Shown piece after piece: positions 18,355 through 26,900 of a stretch of DNA of 44,643 bases. This stretch comes from Aerococcus viridans. GTDB taxonomy: Bacteria > Bacillota > Bacilli > Lactobacillales > Aerococcaceae. A program made the position numbers and the translations under genes. The notes beneath the pieces are model-generated. The model was not told where the DNA came from. It searched no databases and was given only the letters and a program-made list of their open reading frames with translations. Within the stretch, counting starts at the first letter, position 1; each line of letters starts with the position of its first letter. The stretch is taken from NCBI RefSeq assembly GCF_002871935.1, contig NZ_PNHQ01000017.1, positions 1 to 44,643 of the forward strand, in the 5' to 3' direction.

Positions 18355-18509
18355 ACGATAGTTGTGAATTTGTCGCTATCTTATCAAAATAATTATAGAT
18401 TAGCAAGGTACTTAATAGATTTAAAACTTACTAAATATAAAGTTTCTATTTAACATAGAACCCTTATATTCATTAAGTAGAGAATAATCCTACTTTAATC
18501 GAACGTATG

Positions 18510-18518
18510 TGCTATAAT
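18510..18518 (+). promoter_or_regulatory. Extended -10 promoter of the methyltransferase gene
   Basis: TGCTATAAT is an extended -10; a weak -35 (TACTTT at 18491-18496) lies 16 nt upstream. The start codon is 33 nt downstream. Confidence 0.6.
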
Positions 18519-18550
18519 TAAAACATCTTATATAGAAATGGGTGAGCTAC

Positions 18551-19768
18551 ATGGCAAATTCTGTAAGTTCTTCAGCGCGGAGTAAGTGGACAATTGACGC
18601 TTTTTTCTCTGGTGTAGGAGGAATTGAGCTAGGCTTTGAAAATACTGGCAAGTTCAGAGTGGTGTACGCTAATGAATTTGATAAAAATGCAACAATTACT
18701 TATAAAGAAAATTATCCAAATGTAAATTTTGATAATCGAGATATACACGATGTAACCGAAAACTTGGAAGATATTCCGAAAGCGGATGTTGTAGTAGGAG
18801 GTTTTCCTTGCCAAGCTTTTTCAATTGCGGGATATCGAAAAGGATTTGAAGATGAACGTGGTGATTTATTTTTTGAGTTGTTAAAAGTAATAAAAGATAA
18901 ACAACCAAAAGCTATAATGATTGAAAATGTAAAAAATATGGTATCACATGATCATGGTAATACATTTAAAGTCATACGTGAAGCCCTTGTGATGAGTGGT
19001 TACAATATTAAGTGGAAGGTATTGAACGGCAAAGATTATGGGAATGTTCCTCAAAATAGAGAACGTATCTATGTGGTTGGATTTAAATCAAAAGCTGCTT
19101 ATGATTATTATGAATTTCCAGAAAAGATAGAACTGGAGCGAGGATTAGATTCTGTTATAGATTTTGGTTTAGAAGCAGAAGAGCGTTATTACTACTCTGA
19201 AGAGAAGACTCCTTTTTGGGATAAATTAGCACCAAAAATTGTTTCCCAAGATACTGTCTATCAATGGCGAAGACAGTATGTTAGAGAAAATAAATCAGGT
19301 GTTGTGCCAACATTGACTGCAAATATGGGCACTGGTGGACATAATGTACCTTTGATATTAACTGATGACGGACGAATTAGAAAGTTAACACCTAAGGAAA
19401 CATTTAATGTTCAAGGATTTCCAGAAACATTCAAATTACCCGAAATATCAAACGGACAACTATATAAACAAGCGGGGAACAGTGTTGTAGTCCCTGTAAT
19501 TGAAAGAATTGCACATAATATTGATTCAGCATTAACGCAAGCACAGAATATGACTGAGTCTACAGTGAATCAAGAAGGCATTTATTCAATTATGTTTACA
19601 AGTATGAAGGGGCGTTTTTGGGGACAATCAGAATTAATCAAAACTGTGGATAGTTTAGAAGAATTAGAAAAATTTGCTGAAGAAAATGAAATTGAGTTTT
19701 TAGGTCACAATGACTATTTACATCAAGTTCAAAAAAATAAAGATATGGTTTTCTATAGTTATGAGTAA
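18551..19768 (+). CDS. DNA (cytosine-5-)-methyltransferase
   Basis: Modification enzyme of a type II restriction-modification system, transferring a methyl group from AdoMet to C5 of cytosine. Of 405 residues, motif I is AFFSGVGGIELGFE (17-30), motif IV GGFPCQAFS with catalytic Cys87, motif VI ENVKNM, motif VIII QNRERIYVVG and motif X QAGNSVVVPVIERI (about 310). About 80 residues follow motif X (FTSMKGRFWGQSEL...), an extension not needed for catalysis. GGGTGAG precedes the ATG; a GTG three codons upstream lies inside that site. It is AT-rich compared with neighbours. The target sequence cannot be read from this alone. Confidence 0.93.
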   Translation: MANSVSSSARSKWTIDAFFSGVGGIELGFENTGKFRVVYANEFDKNATITYKENYPNVNFDNRDIHDVTENLEDIPKADVVVGGFPCQAFSIAGYRKGFEDERGDLFFELLKVIKDKQPKAIMIENVKNMVSHDHGNTFKVIREALVMSGYNIKWKVLNGKDYGNVPQNRERIYVVGFKSKAAYDYYEFPEKIELERGLDSVIDFGLEAEERYYYSEEKTPFWDKLAPKIVSQDTVYQWRRQYVRENKSGVVPTLTANMGTGGHNVPLILTDDGRIRKLTPKETFNVQGFPETFKLPEISNGQLYKQAGNSVVVPVIERIAHNIDSALTQAQNMTESTVNQEGIYSIMFTSMKGRFWGQSELIKTVDSLEELEKFAEENEIEFLGHNDYLHQVQKNKDMVFYSYE

Positions 19769-19836
19769 TACTACTAACTAGGTTATATTTTGTAATTAAA
19801 TTTTGATGAATACTTTTACCTTATGAGGAGACAAAT

Positions 19837-21444
19837 ATGTGGGAATTGTTGAACGATAGAGATAAGGAAAATTATAGATTGTTGATGACAAATTTTGCTA
19901 GTTTGAGTGAAGCTTTTTCACAAAAAGCTAGTGATGAAGAGGCAGTAGCACCGATAGTAAATTCTAAATTTCAAGAAACGGCTTTTCAGAAAGCCTTCAA
20001 TGCAGTTGCTGAGGATATTGCAAATACTAGTTTTGATGCCTCAATAGAATTATCTGATGGTCAAAAATTTCTAATAGGTATTAAGTCTTTTGGTATCGCT
20101 TCAGGAGATCAAAAGATTGCCCAGTTTAAGGCAATTAGTCGCGAGGATAATTGGGATAGATTTATTAATCGAGCAATAGCTAATTTAAAATATTTACCTC
20201 AAGACGAGAGCGATACTGAAGTAGATCAAAATAATTATAAGGAACACTATTTAGCATTAGCTCGAAAAATTGCAGAGGTGCGTAATGATCGTATAGCCTC
20301 ATCTAAAGCTCTAGCCAAAGGTTTTGATGGAGAATCTGAGGATATTGAGATGATCTATCATGTACTTATGCCAACTAAAAAAGGTACCCCTCCTAAAATA
20401 TATGTTGGTGAAACAGATTATACGCCAATCGATATAGAGAATATTCAAATATTGGATCCTATGGCAAAGCCACAAAATTTCAAATTTACGGACGGTAAAC
20501 ATGTTTATAAATACACGAGTGCAGACTCTCAGCTACTGATGAGTTTCAATAATCGTGATATAGTTGTAGATTCTTGGGATATCGAGTATGTAGATAATGC
20601 TTTTAAATTCTTTCAAAATCTCCATATGTACGCATTCGAAGAGGAAGTTGATGTTCAACCGATTGAATCTTTCTCATGGATGATTCCAAATGTAGAAGGT
20701 AAAGTAGAAGAGAGCTCTGGTTATAACGCTTTTGATGGCGGATCAAAAATGAGTAAGCAAGATAACTATAGAGAACGTAGAATTAAAAAACTTATTCAAA
20801 AATTCCAAGGTAACATCCCTATAACTGAATTGAATTTTATTCGCCAGACGCTAGAATTTATTCTATTGTCAGACCATAAAACGGCAAATGAAAAGGCCGA
20901 AATGAAAAAGAAACGGTCTGAATTAAGAGACTTGGTTATTCATCTAAATAACGAAGAGCTTAAAAAAGATATCTTTTCAATGGTATACCGTCCAGTAAGT
21001 GAGATGTATATTCCAATTCCAAATTCAAAAACTTTTCATCAAGAACATCCTGATTTCTTTGGTCCTTCTATCGGAACTTTTAAAGGTAATTCTAGTACAT
21101 TAGCATTGCCAAAGGAAGAGAGAACTTTTACTTTGGAATTTCTACCGAGTGGTAATCAAATTGAAGCCTATATTAATCAAGATAACGGGAAAAGTATTCA
21201 ATCGATAGCTAATCAAGGTATTCTTGGTGAGTGGATTTTAAGAGAAGTATTTCAATTAGATGAATATGAACCATTAACAGATAAACGTTTAAATGAATTA
21301 GGCATTAATGCAGTTCGTTTATCAAAATACGAAAAGAATCCAGAAATTATCTATTTTGAATTTATATGGATAGATGAAAATAAACCTCCAAAGGATGCTA
21401 TTGGGTGGGTAAGTAATGTTAATAATAAGGATAGTCAATTATAA
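19837..21444 (+). CDS. Type II restriction endonuclease (probable)
   Basis: A 535-residue protein 68 nt behind the methyltransferase gene on the same strand, the usual place for the cognate nuclease. Residues 47-83 give a PD-(D/E)xK-like core: Glu47 in FQETAF, Asp67 in TSFDASIEL, and Lys83 in GIKSFG. The C-terminal 120 residues (FTLEFLPSGNQIEAYIN, GEWILREVFQL, ELGINAVRL) resemble the B3-like DNA-recognition domain attached to some other restriction enzymes; that match is from memory. GAGGAGAC precedes the ATG. Low GC and isolation suggest horizontal gain. The nuclease assignment rests on context plus motif, not on a recognised named enzyme. Confidence 0.8.
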   Translation: MWELLNDRDKENYRLLMTNFASLSEAFSQKASDEEAVAPIVNSKFQETAFQKAFNAVAEDIANTSFDASIELSDGQKFLIGIKSFGIASGDQKIAQFKAISREDNWDRFINRAIANLKYLPQDESDTEVDQNNYKEHYLALARKIAEVRNDRIASSKALAKGFDGESEDIEMIYHVLMPTKKGTPPKIYVGETDYTPIDIENIQILDPMAKPQNFKFTDGKHVYKYTSADSQLLMSFNNRDIVVDSWDIEYVDNAFKFFQNLHMYAFEEEVDVQPIESFSWMIPNVEGKVEESSGYNAFDGGSKMSKQDNYRERRIKKLIQKFQGNIPITELNFIRQTLEFILLSDHKTANEKAEMKKKRSELRDLVIHLNNEELKKDIFSMVYRPVSEMYIPIPNSKTFHQEHPDFFGPSIGTFKGNSSTLALPKEERTFTLEFLPSGNQIEAYINQDNGKSIQSIANQGILGEWILREVFQLDEYEPLTDKRLNELGINAVRLSKYEKNPEIIYFEFIWIDENKPPKDAIGWVSNVNNKDSQL

Positions 21445-21448
21445 AATT

Positions 21449-21498
21449 AAAAAGACCGTAGGCTTCAAGTTAGATGAATTTGAAGCTTACGGTCTTTT
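21449..21498 (+). terminator. Terminator of the restriction-modification operon
   Basis: AAAGACCGTAGGCTTCAA pairs with TTGAAGCTTACGGTCTTT with one mismatch around an 11-nt loop, followed by T residues. Confidence 0.85.
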
Positions 21499-21518
21499 GT
21501 ATACCAAATAAGAAAGAT

Positions 21519-21593
21519 CAAAAAAAACGGATAATCCCCGTGCTTACCATCACTATTTAAATGCGTGATGATGAAGCGGAGTTACCCGTTTCT
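21519..21593 (-). terminator. Terminator of the TRAP transporter operon
   Basis: On the minus strand AAACGGGTAACTCCG pairs with CGGGGATTATCCGTTT (some wobble and mismatch) around a longer branched loop, followed by TTTTT. Confidence 0.65.
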
Positions 21594-21627
21594 CATAATA
21601 AATGATGCTACATGTTTATTTAAAAGT

Positions 21628-22932
21628 TTAAATTAATCCTGCTAATGTTGGTAGCCACATTGAGAAGGCCGGAATATAAGTTACCAGTAGTAAGCCGGCT
21701 AGAATGGCTGAATAGTAACCTAAAATGTATGGCATCACTTTCGCTAATGTTGAACGACCAACTCGGATAGCAACGAATAAGGTGTTACCAACTGGTGGTG
21801 TGATGTTACCAATACATAGATTGTAAGTTAGTATAATCCCGAAATGGACGGGTGAGATACCAAATGATTCTGCAATTGGTAAGAAGATAGGTGTAAAAAT
21901 TAAGATGGCAGGTGTCACATCCATAAAGGTACCAGCGATTAATAGGATAATGTTGATAATTAACATGATGAATAATGGGCTATCAGTTAAAGATAGTAAG
22001 CTTCCAGCTATCGCTTGCGGGATACCTGTAAAGGCCATAACCCATGATAGGATGTTTGACACACCAATTAAGAACACGACCATACCAGATGTTTCAACGG
22101 AATCGACTAAAATTTTATATAAGTCTTTCCAAGTAATGGTTTTATAGATAAATACCGAAATGATCAAGGCGTAGATAACAGCGATTGCTGAACCTTCAGT
22201 AGCCGTGAATACCCCAGCAATAATCCCACCGATTACAATGACGATCAGAGATAATGGCAGAAGTGCATCTATTGTTGCACGACCTAAGCGACCCCAATCA
22301 AATTTACCAGTTTCACCGGTATAACCTTTTCGTTTTGATAATACTAAGGCAACAACCATACAAGCAACCATCCAGATAATTCCTGGAATATAACCTGCAA
22401 CAAATAAGGCTGCAACTGAAGTACCACCTGATACTAATGAATAGGTAATTAAAGCGTTTGAAGGTGGAATGAGTAGTCCAGATGGGGCTGAAGCACCATT
22501 AGTAGCAGCTGCTAAGTCCATATCATAGCCAGCTTCCTCTTCCCCTTCTTTCACCATGCCACCAACTGCGGCAGCAGCAGCTGCTGCTGAACCAGAAATT
22601 GCCCCAAATAAAGCATTTGCGCCAATATTGGTTAATAATAGTGAGCCTGGAATCTTACCAACAATTGCTTGAACAAAATGAACTAACCGTTTGGCAATTC
22701 CCCCTTGGTTCATAATATTTCCTGCTAGAACGAAGAAAGGGATGGCAACTAGCGTAAAGGATGAGGTCCCAGAAAAGATACGTTGGGCACCTGTAATTAA
22801 CGTAATATCTAACGGTACAGTTGGAAGAATAGCCCCAACTGCTGCAATAGCGATTGAAACTGCAATAGGTGCGCCTAGAATTAGTAATAAGGCTAGGAGC
22901 ACGATCATGATAATAAGTGATTGTACGGCCAT
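21628..22932 (-). CDS. TRAP transporter large permease (DctM family)
   Basis: Main translocation subunit of a tripartite ATP-independent periplasmic-type carboxylate transporter, driven by a Na+ or H+ gradient. The 434 residues form about 12 membrane helices, with the family's AIPFFVLAGNIMNQGGIA and ANALFGAISGSAAAAAAAVGG segments and the later GNITPPVGNTLFVA repeat. It is last in the three-gene operon and starts one nt after the DctQ stop; GAGGAGGAT lies upstream. The substrate is not readable from this subunit. TRAP systems are uncommon in Lactobacillales. Confidence 0.95.
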   Translation of the reverse strand: MAVQSLIIMIVLLALLLILGAPIAVSIAIAAVGAILPTVPLDITLITGAQRIFSGTSSFTLVAIPFFVLAGNIMNQGGIAKRLVHFVQAIVGKIPGSLLLTNIGANALFGAISGSAAAAAAAVGGMVKEGEEEAGYDMDLAAATNGASAPSGLLIPPSNALITYSLVSGGTSVAALFVAGYIPGIIWMVACMVVALVLSKRKGYTGETGKFDWGRLGRATIDALLPLSLIVIVIGGIIAGVFTATEGSAIAVIYALIISVFIYKTITWKDLYKILVDSVETSGMVVFLIGVSNILSWVMAFTGIPQAIAGSLLSLTDSPLFIMLIINIILLIAGTFMDVTPAILIFTPIFLPIAESFGISPVHFGIILTYNLCIGNITPPVGNTLFVAIRVGRSTLAKVMPYILGYYSAILAGLLLVTYIPAFSMWLPTLAGLI

Positions 22933-22933
22933 A

Positions 22934-23425
22934 TTAATCCTCCTCTTCTACAATATTTTTACGTGCATCAATCAGGTCTTTAATATTTAAGACACTGTAT
23001 AAGGCAATGAATATACCGGAAATCGGAATACACATATAGAAGTAACCCATTTGTAGGGGGAGTGAAGAAGATAATTGTCCCATTGTTAATTTCGTGATTT
23101 CAAAACCACCGTATACCATAACAGTTAAAGCGAAAATTAAATTCAATATTTCAGCTAAAATTTGTAGACTATTTTGATGTACAGAAGAAAAGCGTTCAAC
23201 AATTACAGGGATATTCATATGCTCTCTTTTACCAAAAACATAAGCTGCCCCAAATACGGTTACCCAAGCAAACATATAAGCAGCCAATTCTTCAGACCAA
23301 GTACTTGGATGGTTGAGAATATACCGGGTAAATACTTGCCAAATCACTAATAAAGTTAAAGCGGCCATGGCTACAGCACAAAGTGACCGCATGGCCTTAT
23401 CGATGATGTTTCTCAATTGTTTCAT
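22934..23425 (-). CDS. TRAP transporter small permease (DctQ family)
   Basis: 163-residue membrane subunit with four helices that associates with DctM. PSTWSEELAAYMFAWVTVFGAAY is split across helix two and carries the typical W-EE motif. The start overlaps the binding-protein stop by 4 nt (ATGA), so the two are translationally coupled, with GGAGATG upstream. Confidence 0.93.
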   Translation of the reverse strand: MKQLRNIIDKAMRSLCAVAMAALTLLVIWQVFTRYILNHPSTWSEELAAYMFAWVTVFGAAYVFGKREHMNIPVIVERFSSVHQNSLQILAEILNLIFALTVMVYGGFEITKLTMGQLSSSLPLQMGYFYMCIPISGIFIALYSVLNIKDLIDARKNIVEEED

Positions 23426-24498
23426 GAGGCATCTCCTTCCCTAGTATTATTTGTATAGTTTTCATTTTTCTCTTGAATCTTATTATAGGTGTCTTGTAAT
23501 TCTGGATAAGCCTCTAACATAGCGTCATGTAGTGGTAAGACAGCTTCTTTAAATGGTTCGATATCAGGATAATTAAAGACAACATTCATATCATTTTCAG
23601 CACGATCGCGCGCTTCTGCTACTTTCTCTTCCCAAGCTTGATGTTGGGTTTCTTCCATTATTTTAAAGGCCTCATCAAAAGTAGCCTGTTCACTTTCTGG
23701 TAAAGCCTCTAGAAAACGTGTTGAAACAATCACTTCATCAGGAATCATTTGGTGCATGGTGTAAGAGTAATTTTTTACAACATCACCATGACCATTTTCT
23801 GTTAAGGCTAACTCATTATTTTCAGCCCCGTCAATCACACCTGATTGGATAGCGGTATAAACATCACCAAAGCCCATTGGTGTCGCTGACCCACCAAGTA
23901 AGTTCATCATGGATACGTTAGTAGGTGATTGTTGCACCCGAATTTTCTTCCCAGCTAAGTCAGATACTTCATCAATCGGCGTATCTTTTACATAGAAATT
24001 ACGCGTACCCGCATCTAACCAGGCCTTGGTCACAAAACCTGACTCTATTGTGCCATTAAAAATCGACGCAACAATTTCTGGATCATCCATGGCTGCATGG
24101 TAAGCCTCTGGGGATTCGAACAGGTAAGGTAGGTTAAAAATTTGGAAGTCGGTGTTAAATGTCTCTAAAATAGAGTTACTTGCAACGGTGACTTCAATGG
24201 CACCTGTTTGCGTTAATTGTACTAAATTTGTTTGTGTACCCAATAATTCACTTGGATATATTTGTACGTCGTACTTATCACCATACTTACTTTCAATAAA
24301 TTCTTCAAAGGCTAACATCCCAATATGGGTAGGATGGTCTGAAGATTGATTATGCGCTAGTCGGATAATTTGCTTGTCAGCACCTGAAGCGGTTACATTT
24401 CTTTGTCTAGAAAACAAAAATAAGCCGCCAGCAATGAGTATAATGATAGCGAACAAAGCCAATAAACCTTTATTGGCTTTTTTTGCATAATTTGCCAT
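23422..24498 (-). CDS. TRAP transporter substrate-binding protein (DctP family)
   Basis: Extracytoplasmic solute receptor of 358 residues. Residues 11-30 are a hydrophobic anchor after a basic N-terminus; there is no lipobox Cys, so the protein is held by an uncleaved or signal-peptidase-I-processed segment. Conserved features are IRLAHNQSSDHPTHIG, GAIEVTVAS, KIRVQQSPTN with the arginine that usually binds the carboxylate, and GDVYTAIQSGVIDGAENN. The last region fits the uronate/C4-dicarboxylate branch, and nearby genes for 2-keto acids agree, but the ligand is inferred. AAGGAG lies 8 nt before the ATG. It is first in the operon, under a cre site. Confidence 0.93.
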   Translation of the reverse strand: MANYAKKANKGLLALFAIIILIAGGLFLFSRQRNVTASGADKQIIRLAHNQSSDHPTHIGMLAFEEFIESKYGDKYDVQIYPSELLGTQTNLVQLTQTGAIEVTVASNSILETFNTDFQIFNLPYLFESPEAYHAAMDDPEIVASIFNGTIESGFVTKAWLDAGTRNFYVKDTPIDEVSDLAGKKIRVQQSPTNVSMMNLLGGSATPMGFGDVYTAIQSGVIDGAENNELALTENGHGDVVKNYSYTMHQMIPDEVIVSTRFLEALPESEQATFDEAFKIMEETQHQAWEEKVAEARDRAENDMNVVFNYPDIEPFKEAVLPLHDAMLEAYPELQDTYNKIQEKNENYTNNTREGDAS

Positions 24499-24531
24499 AA
24501 AAAACGCTCCTTCTTTTATATAATATATTGC

Positions 24532-24543
24532 ACTATTTATAGT
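24532..24543. promoter_or_regulatory. Small palindrome at the TRAP operon start site
   Basis: ACTAT-TT-ATAGT overlaps the -10 of the TRAP promoter. It could be an operator for a local regulator; none is encoded nearby. Confidence 0.35.
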
Positions 24544-24569
24544 ATAGTATTTTTTGAAAGCGAATTCAA
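24541..24569 (-). promoter_or_regulatory. TRAP operon promoter
   Basis: On the minus strand TTGAAT (24569-24564), a 17-nt spacer and TATACT (24546-24541). Confidence 0.65.
24554..24568. promoter_or_regulatory. cre site over the TRAP promoter
   Basis: TTGAAAGCGAATTCA on the plus strand matches the cre consensus at all fixed positions and is nearly palindromic. It covers the -35 and part of the spacer, predicting CcpA repression of the transporter in glucose. Confidence 0.8.
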
Positions 24570-24667
24570 AGGGTATTAAGAAAAAAGGTCATGATATTTT
24601 ATTTACGAAAATTTTATCGATTATGATGTAAATATTGTGCAATTATAGCTTTTTATTGTTTTTAATT

Positions 24668-24681
24668 AGTGATAGATCACT
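24668..24681. promoter_or_regulatory. Palindrome upstream of the quinone oxidoreductase gene
   Basis: AGTGAT-ag-ATCACT, perfect arms, 28 nt upstream of the -35. A possible operator for a dimeric regulator. Confidence 0.4.
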
Positions 24682-24708
24682 GTATCTAATGAAGAAAAAG
24701 TCCTTTAC

Positions 24709-24737
24709 TTATCAATTATCTAGAAATGGTTTATGAT
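24709..24737 (+). promoter_or_regulatory. Promoter of the quinone oxidoreductase gene
   Basis: TTATCA (24709-24714), a 17-nt spacer and TATGAT (24732-24737), 36 nt before the start codon. Confidence 0.55.
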
Positions 24738-24773
24738 GAGCGTGGTAAACTATTTGAAGAAGGAGTGGTATAG

Positions 24774-25772
24774 ATGAAAGCGTGGGTACTTAATCAAGCA
24801 GGTGGACCGGATAACTTTGAATTACAAGATATAGCTAAACCTAAAGCAGAACTGGGTGAAGCTTTAGTACAAGTGAAAGCTATTGGGATTAATCGCCATG
24901 ATGTGATGTCTAGAAATGGTTTAAAGGCTGATGCCACTACTGAAGAACGAGTGATTGGGATTGAAATTGCCGGTGAAGTGGTGGATATCAATCCAGAAGA
25001 CCACGAATCTAGTCATGTGGCAATAGGGGACCATGTTGCAGGGATTATTACCCATGGTGCTTATGCTGAGTATGCTCGCTTACCCCTTAGTCGAGCCATG
25101 GTATTTCCAAAAGATACGCCATTCACCACCGCAGCTGCGATTCCTGAGGCCTTCATGACGGCCTATCAAACAATCTATTGGATTGGTGACCTACAAGAAG
25201 GTGAACGGATCCTTGTTCATGCAGCGGGTTCTGGCGTTGGGACTGCAGCCATCCAGCTGGCTAACCACCTGTCCAAGGCAGAAATTTTTGCCACCGCAGG
25301 CCGTCAGGATAAACTGGACTTAGCTCAAAAATTAGGTGCGCAAACCACCATCAATTATAAGGCAGAAAATTTCGCCGACGTGATTTCTGAAGCAACTGAT
25401 AAGAAAGGTGTCGATGTTATTCTAGATTTCATTGGCGCGTCCTATGCAGCTAAAAATTTGTCCACTATTGGTGTAGATGGTCGTTGGGTATTGATTGGTG
25501 TGCTTGGAGGAACAGAGGTTTCAGACTTTGATATGGGTCAATTGCTCTTTAAGCGAGTGAAACTGCAAGGCACTTTATTATCCAATAGGGCTGATGATTA
25601 CAAGGCCAGTTTAGTAGCAGACGTGAATAGGGATGTAGTACCTTTAATTGCGGATGGTACAATTCACCCAGTGATTGATTCAGTGATCAATTTTGATCAC
25701 TTACCAGAGGCGCATAGATATATGGAAGCCAATAAAAATCTGGGTAAAATTATCGTGAGCTTAGAAGAATAA
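24774..25772 (+). CDS. NADPH:quinone oxidoreductase-like medium-chain dehydrogenase
   Basis: Zinc-free member of the medium-chain dehydrogenase/reductase superfamily; 332 residues, cytosolic, probably reducing quinones or enones with NADPH. The N-terminal GroES-like domain has GINRHDVMSRNG in place of zinc ligands. The Rossmann domain shows VHAAGSGVGTAAIQLA (about 144-159), a variant of the usual AAAGGVG. AAGGAG precedes the ATG. It is divergent from the TRAP operon and followed by its own terminator, so it is a single-gene unit. Substrate unknown. Confidence 0.9.
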   Translation: MKAWVLNQAGGPDNFELQDIAKPKAELGEALVQVKAIGINRHDVMSRNGLKADATTEERVIGIEIAGEVVDINPEDHESSHVAIGDHVAGIITHGAYAEYARLPLSRAMVFPKDTPFTTAAAIPEAFMTAYQTIYWIGDLQEGERILVHAAGSGVGTAAIQLANHLSKAEIFATAGRQDKLDLAQKLGAQTTINYKAENFADVISEATDKKGVDVILDFIGASYAAKNLSTIGVDGRWVLIGVLGGTEVSDFDMGQLLFKRVKLQGTLLSNRADDYKASLVADVNRDVVPLIADGTIHPVIDSVINFDHLPEAHRYMEANKNLGKIIVSLEE

Positions 25773-25803
25773 GGTTGCGGATTTCTCTTTGGAAAATGAT
25801 ATA

Positions 25804-25839
25804 GGGTGTTTGCTAGCAAGTTGGCAGACGCCTTTTTTT
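25804..25839 (+). terminator. Terminator of the quinone oxidoreductase gene
   Basis: GGGTGTTTGC (25804-25813) pairs with GCAGACGCC (25824-25832) using G-T pairs, followed by seven T. Confidence 0.85.
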
Positions 25840-25864
25840 GATTAAAAATAAATGAGAAAATGGA

Positions 25865-25892
25865 TTGCTTTATTTGTCAGCTTTGATACAAT
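25865..25892 (+). promoter_or_regulatory. Promoter of the hydratase-like gene
   Basis: TTGCTT (25865-25870), a 16-nt spacer and TACAAT (25887-25892). An imperfect AT-rich palindrome (25890-25909) overlaps the start region. Confidence 0.55.
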
Positions 25893-25940
25893 GAGAATAA
25901 TATTTATCATTGTTTTCTAATGCAAAAGGAGCTGACAGGT

Positions 25941-26729
25941 ATGGAAGAAACGAAAATGCAGGAGATTGCTCAGTATTTGTATGATGCGGAGAAGCGTAAG
26001 ACGCCGATTGATAATGTGACAGAGGTGTTTAATGTATCCTTTGATGAGCAGGAGGCTTATGATATTCAAGATTTAGTCGTAGCTTTAAAGAAGGAGACGG
26101 ATGGAGAAACGGCGGCCTATAAGATTGGATTGACGTCCCCAGCTAAAATTAAACAGTTAAATATCGATCAACCGGTATATGCACACATTTTTGAGTATAT
26201 GATTTCTTACGATGGGGAACCCTTATCGATGACACGCTTTATCCATCCTCGTATTGAGCCGGAAGTGACCATTGTCTTGAAAGATGATATTTATCAAGAG
26301 CAAGTAACTTTTGAAGAAGTGATGGAAAAGATTGATTATGTCTATTCTTCTGTTGAAGTGGTAGATTCTCGCTACCATGGTTTCCGTTTTTCTTTAGAAG
26401 ATGTGGTGGCGGATAATACTTCTTGTCAAGGTGCCATTTATTCTAAGACGCATTTCACTTTAGACCAAGTAGATATTTTGAATGAAAAGGCAAGTGTTTA
26501 TATTAATGGGGAAAAGATTGATGAAGGTTACGGGAAAGATGTAGCGAATCATCCGGCCAATGCGGTTGTTTTCTTAGCCAATGCCTTATATAAACGTGGT
26601 GTAACCCTAAAAGCAGGTGTACCAATCATGACCGGAGGGATGACCAAAGCCAACAAGATTGAAGTTGGTGACAAGGTTGAAGTGAAGTTTGACAGCTTGG
26701 ATGATATTCGTTTTGAAGTTGTTGAATAA
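25941..26729 (+). CDS. 2-keto-4-pentenoate hydratase / oxalocrotonate decarboxylase family protein
   Basis: Member of the fumarylacetoacetase-like superfamily that hydrates 2-hydroxypenta-2,4-dienoate-type acids or decarboxylates oxalocrotonate. Features include AAYKIGLTSPA, the metal-binding RIEPEVTIVL (E-x-E), EVVDSRY and DNTSCQGAIY, then a C-terminal GGMTKANKIEVGDKVEV. The ATG at 25941 gives 262 residues, with AAAGGAGCTGA upstream. Its own promoter and terminator make it a single-gene unit. No ring-cleavage dioxygenase is in the window, so the role is probably in 2-keto acid or sugar-acid use rather than aromatic breakdown. An upstream ATG at 25920 in the same frame would put the ribosome binding site inside the gene. 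Confidence 0.85.
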   Translation: MEETKMQEIAQYLYDAEKRKTPIDNVTEVFNVSFDEQEAYDIQDLVVALKKETDGETAAYKIGLTSPAKIKQLNIDQPVYAHIFEYMISYDGEPLSMTRFIHPRIEPEVTIVLKDDIYQEQVTFEEVMEKIDYVYSSVEVVDSRYHGFRFSLEDVVADNTSCQGAIYSKTHFTLDQVDILNEKASVYINGEKIDEGYGKDVANHPANAVVFLANALYKRGVTLKAGVPIMTGGMTKANKIEVGDKVEVKFDSLDDIRFEVVE

Positions 26730-26742
26730 AGCAAAATATAGG

Positions 26743-26784
26743 CAGCTAGTGAGGTTCTATAAACCATTACTAGCTGGTTTTTTT
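26743..26784 (+). terminator. Terminator of the hydratase-like gene
   Basis: CAGCTAGT (26743-26750) pairs with ACTAGCTG (26769-26776), followed by seven T. Confidence 0.85.
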
Positions 26785-26794
26785 GTAGTCCTTT

Positions 26795-26864
26795 CAAAAA
26801 AATAACAAGTTTTTTCTATATAATAGGTCATTTAATTGCAACCTTTATATAGAAGAAACTTGTT
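26795..26864 (-). terminator. Terminator of the thiolase-hydrolase operon
   Basis: A 19-bp stem (26804-26822 with 26846-26864, one wobble) with a 23-nt loop; on the minus strand it is followed by ATTTTTTT. Confidence 0.8.
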
Positions 26865-26900
26865 GATATTTTATATTCAATGAACGAAACAATCTATTGC

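Noticed and set aside
26801..26864. Long palindrome as an insertion-sequence end
   Set aside because: It is followed by a T-run on the minus strand just behind the hydrolase gene and works as a terminator; no transposase is nearby.
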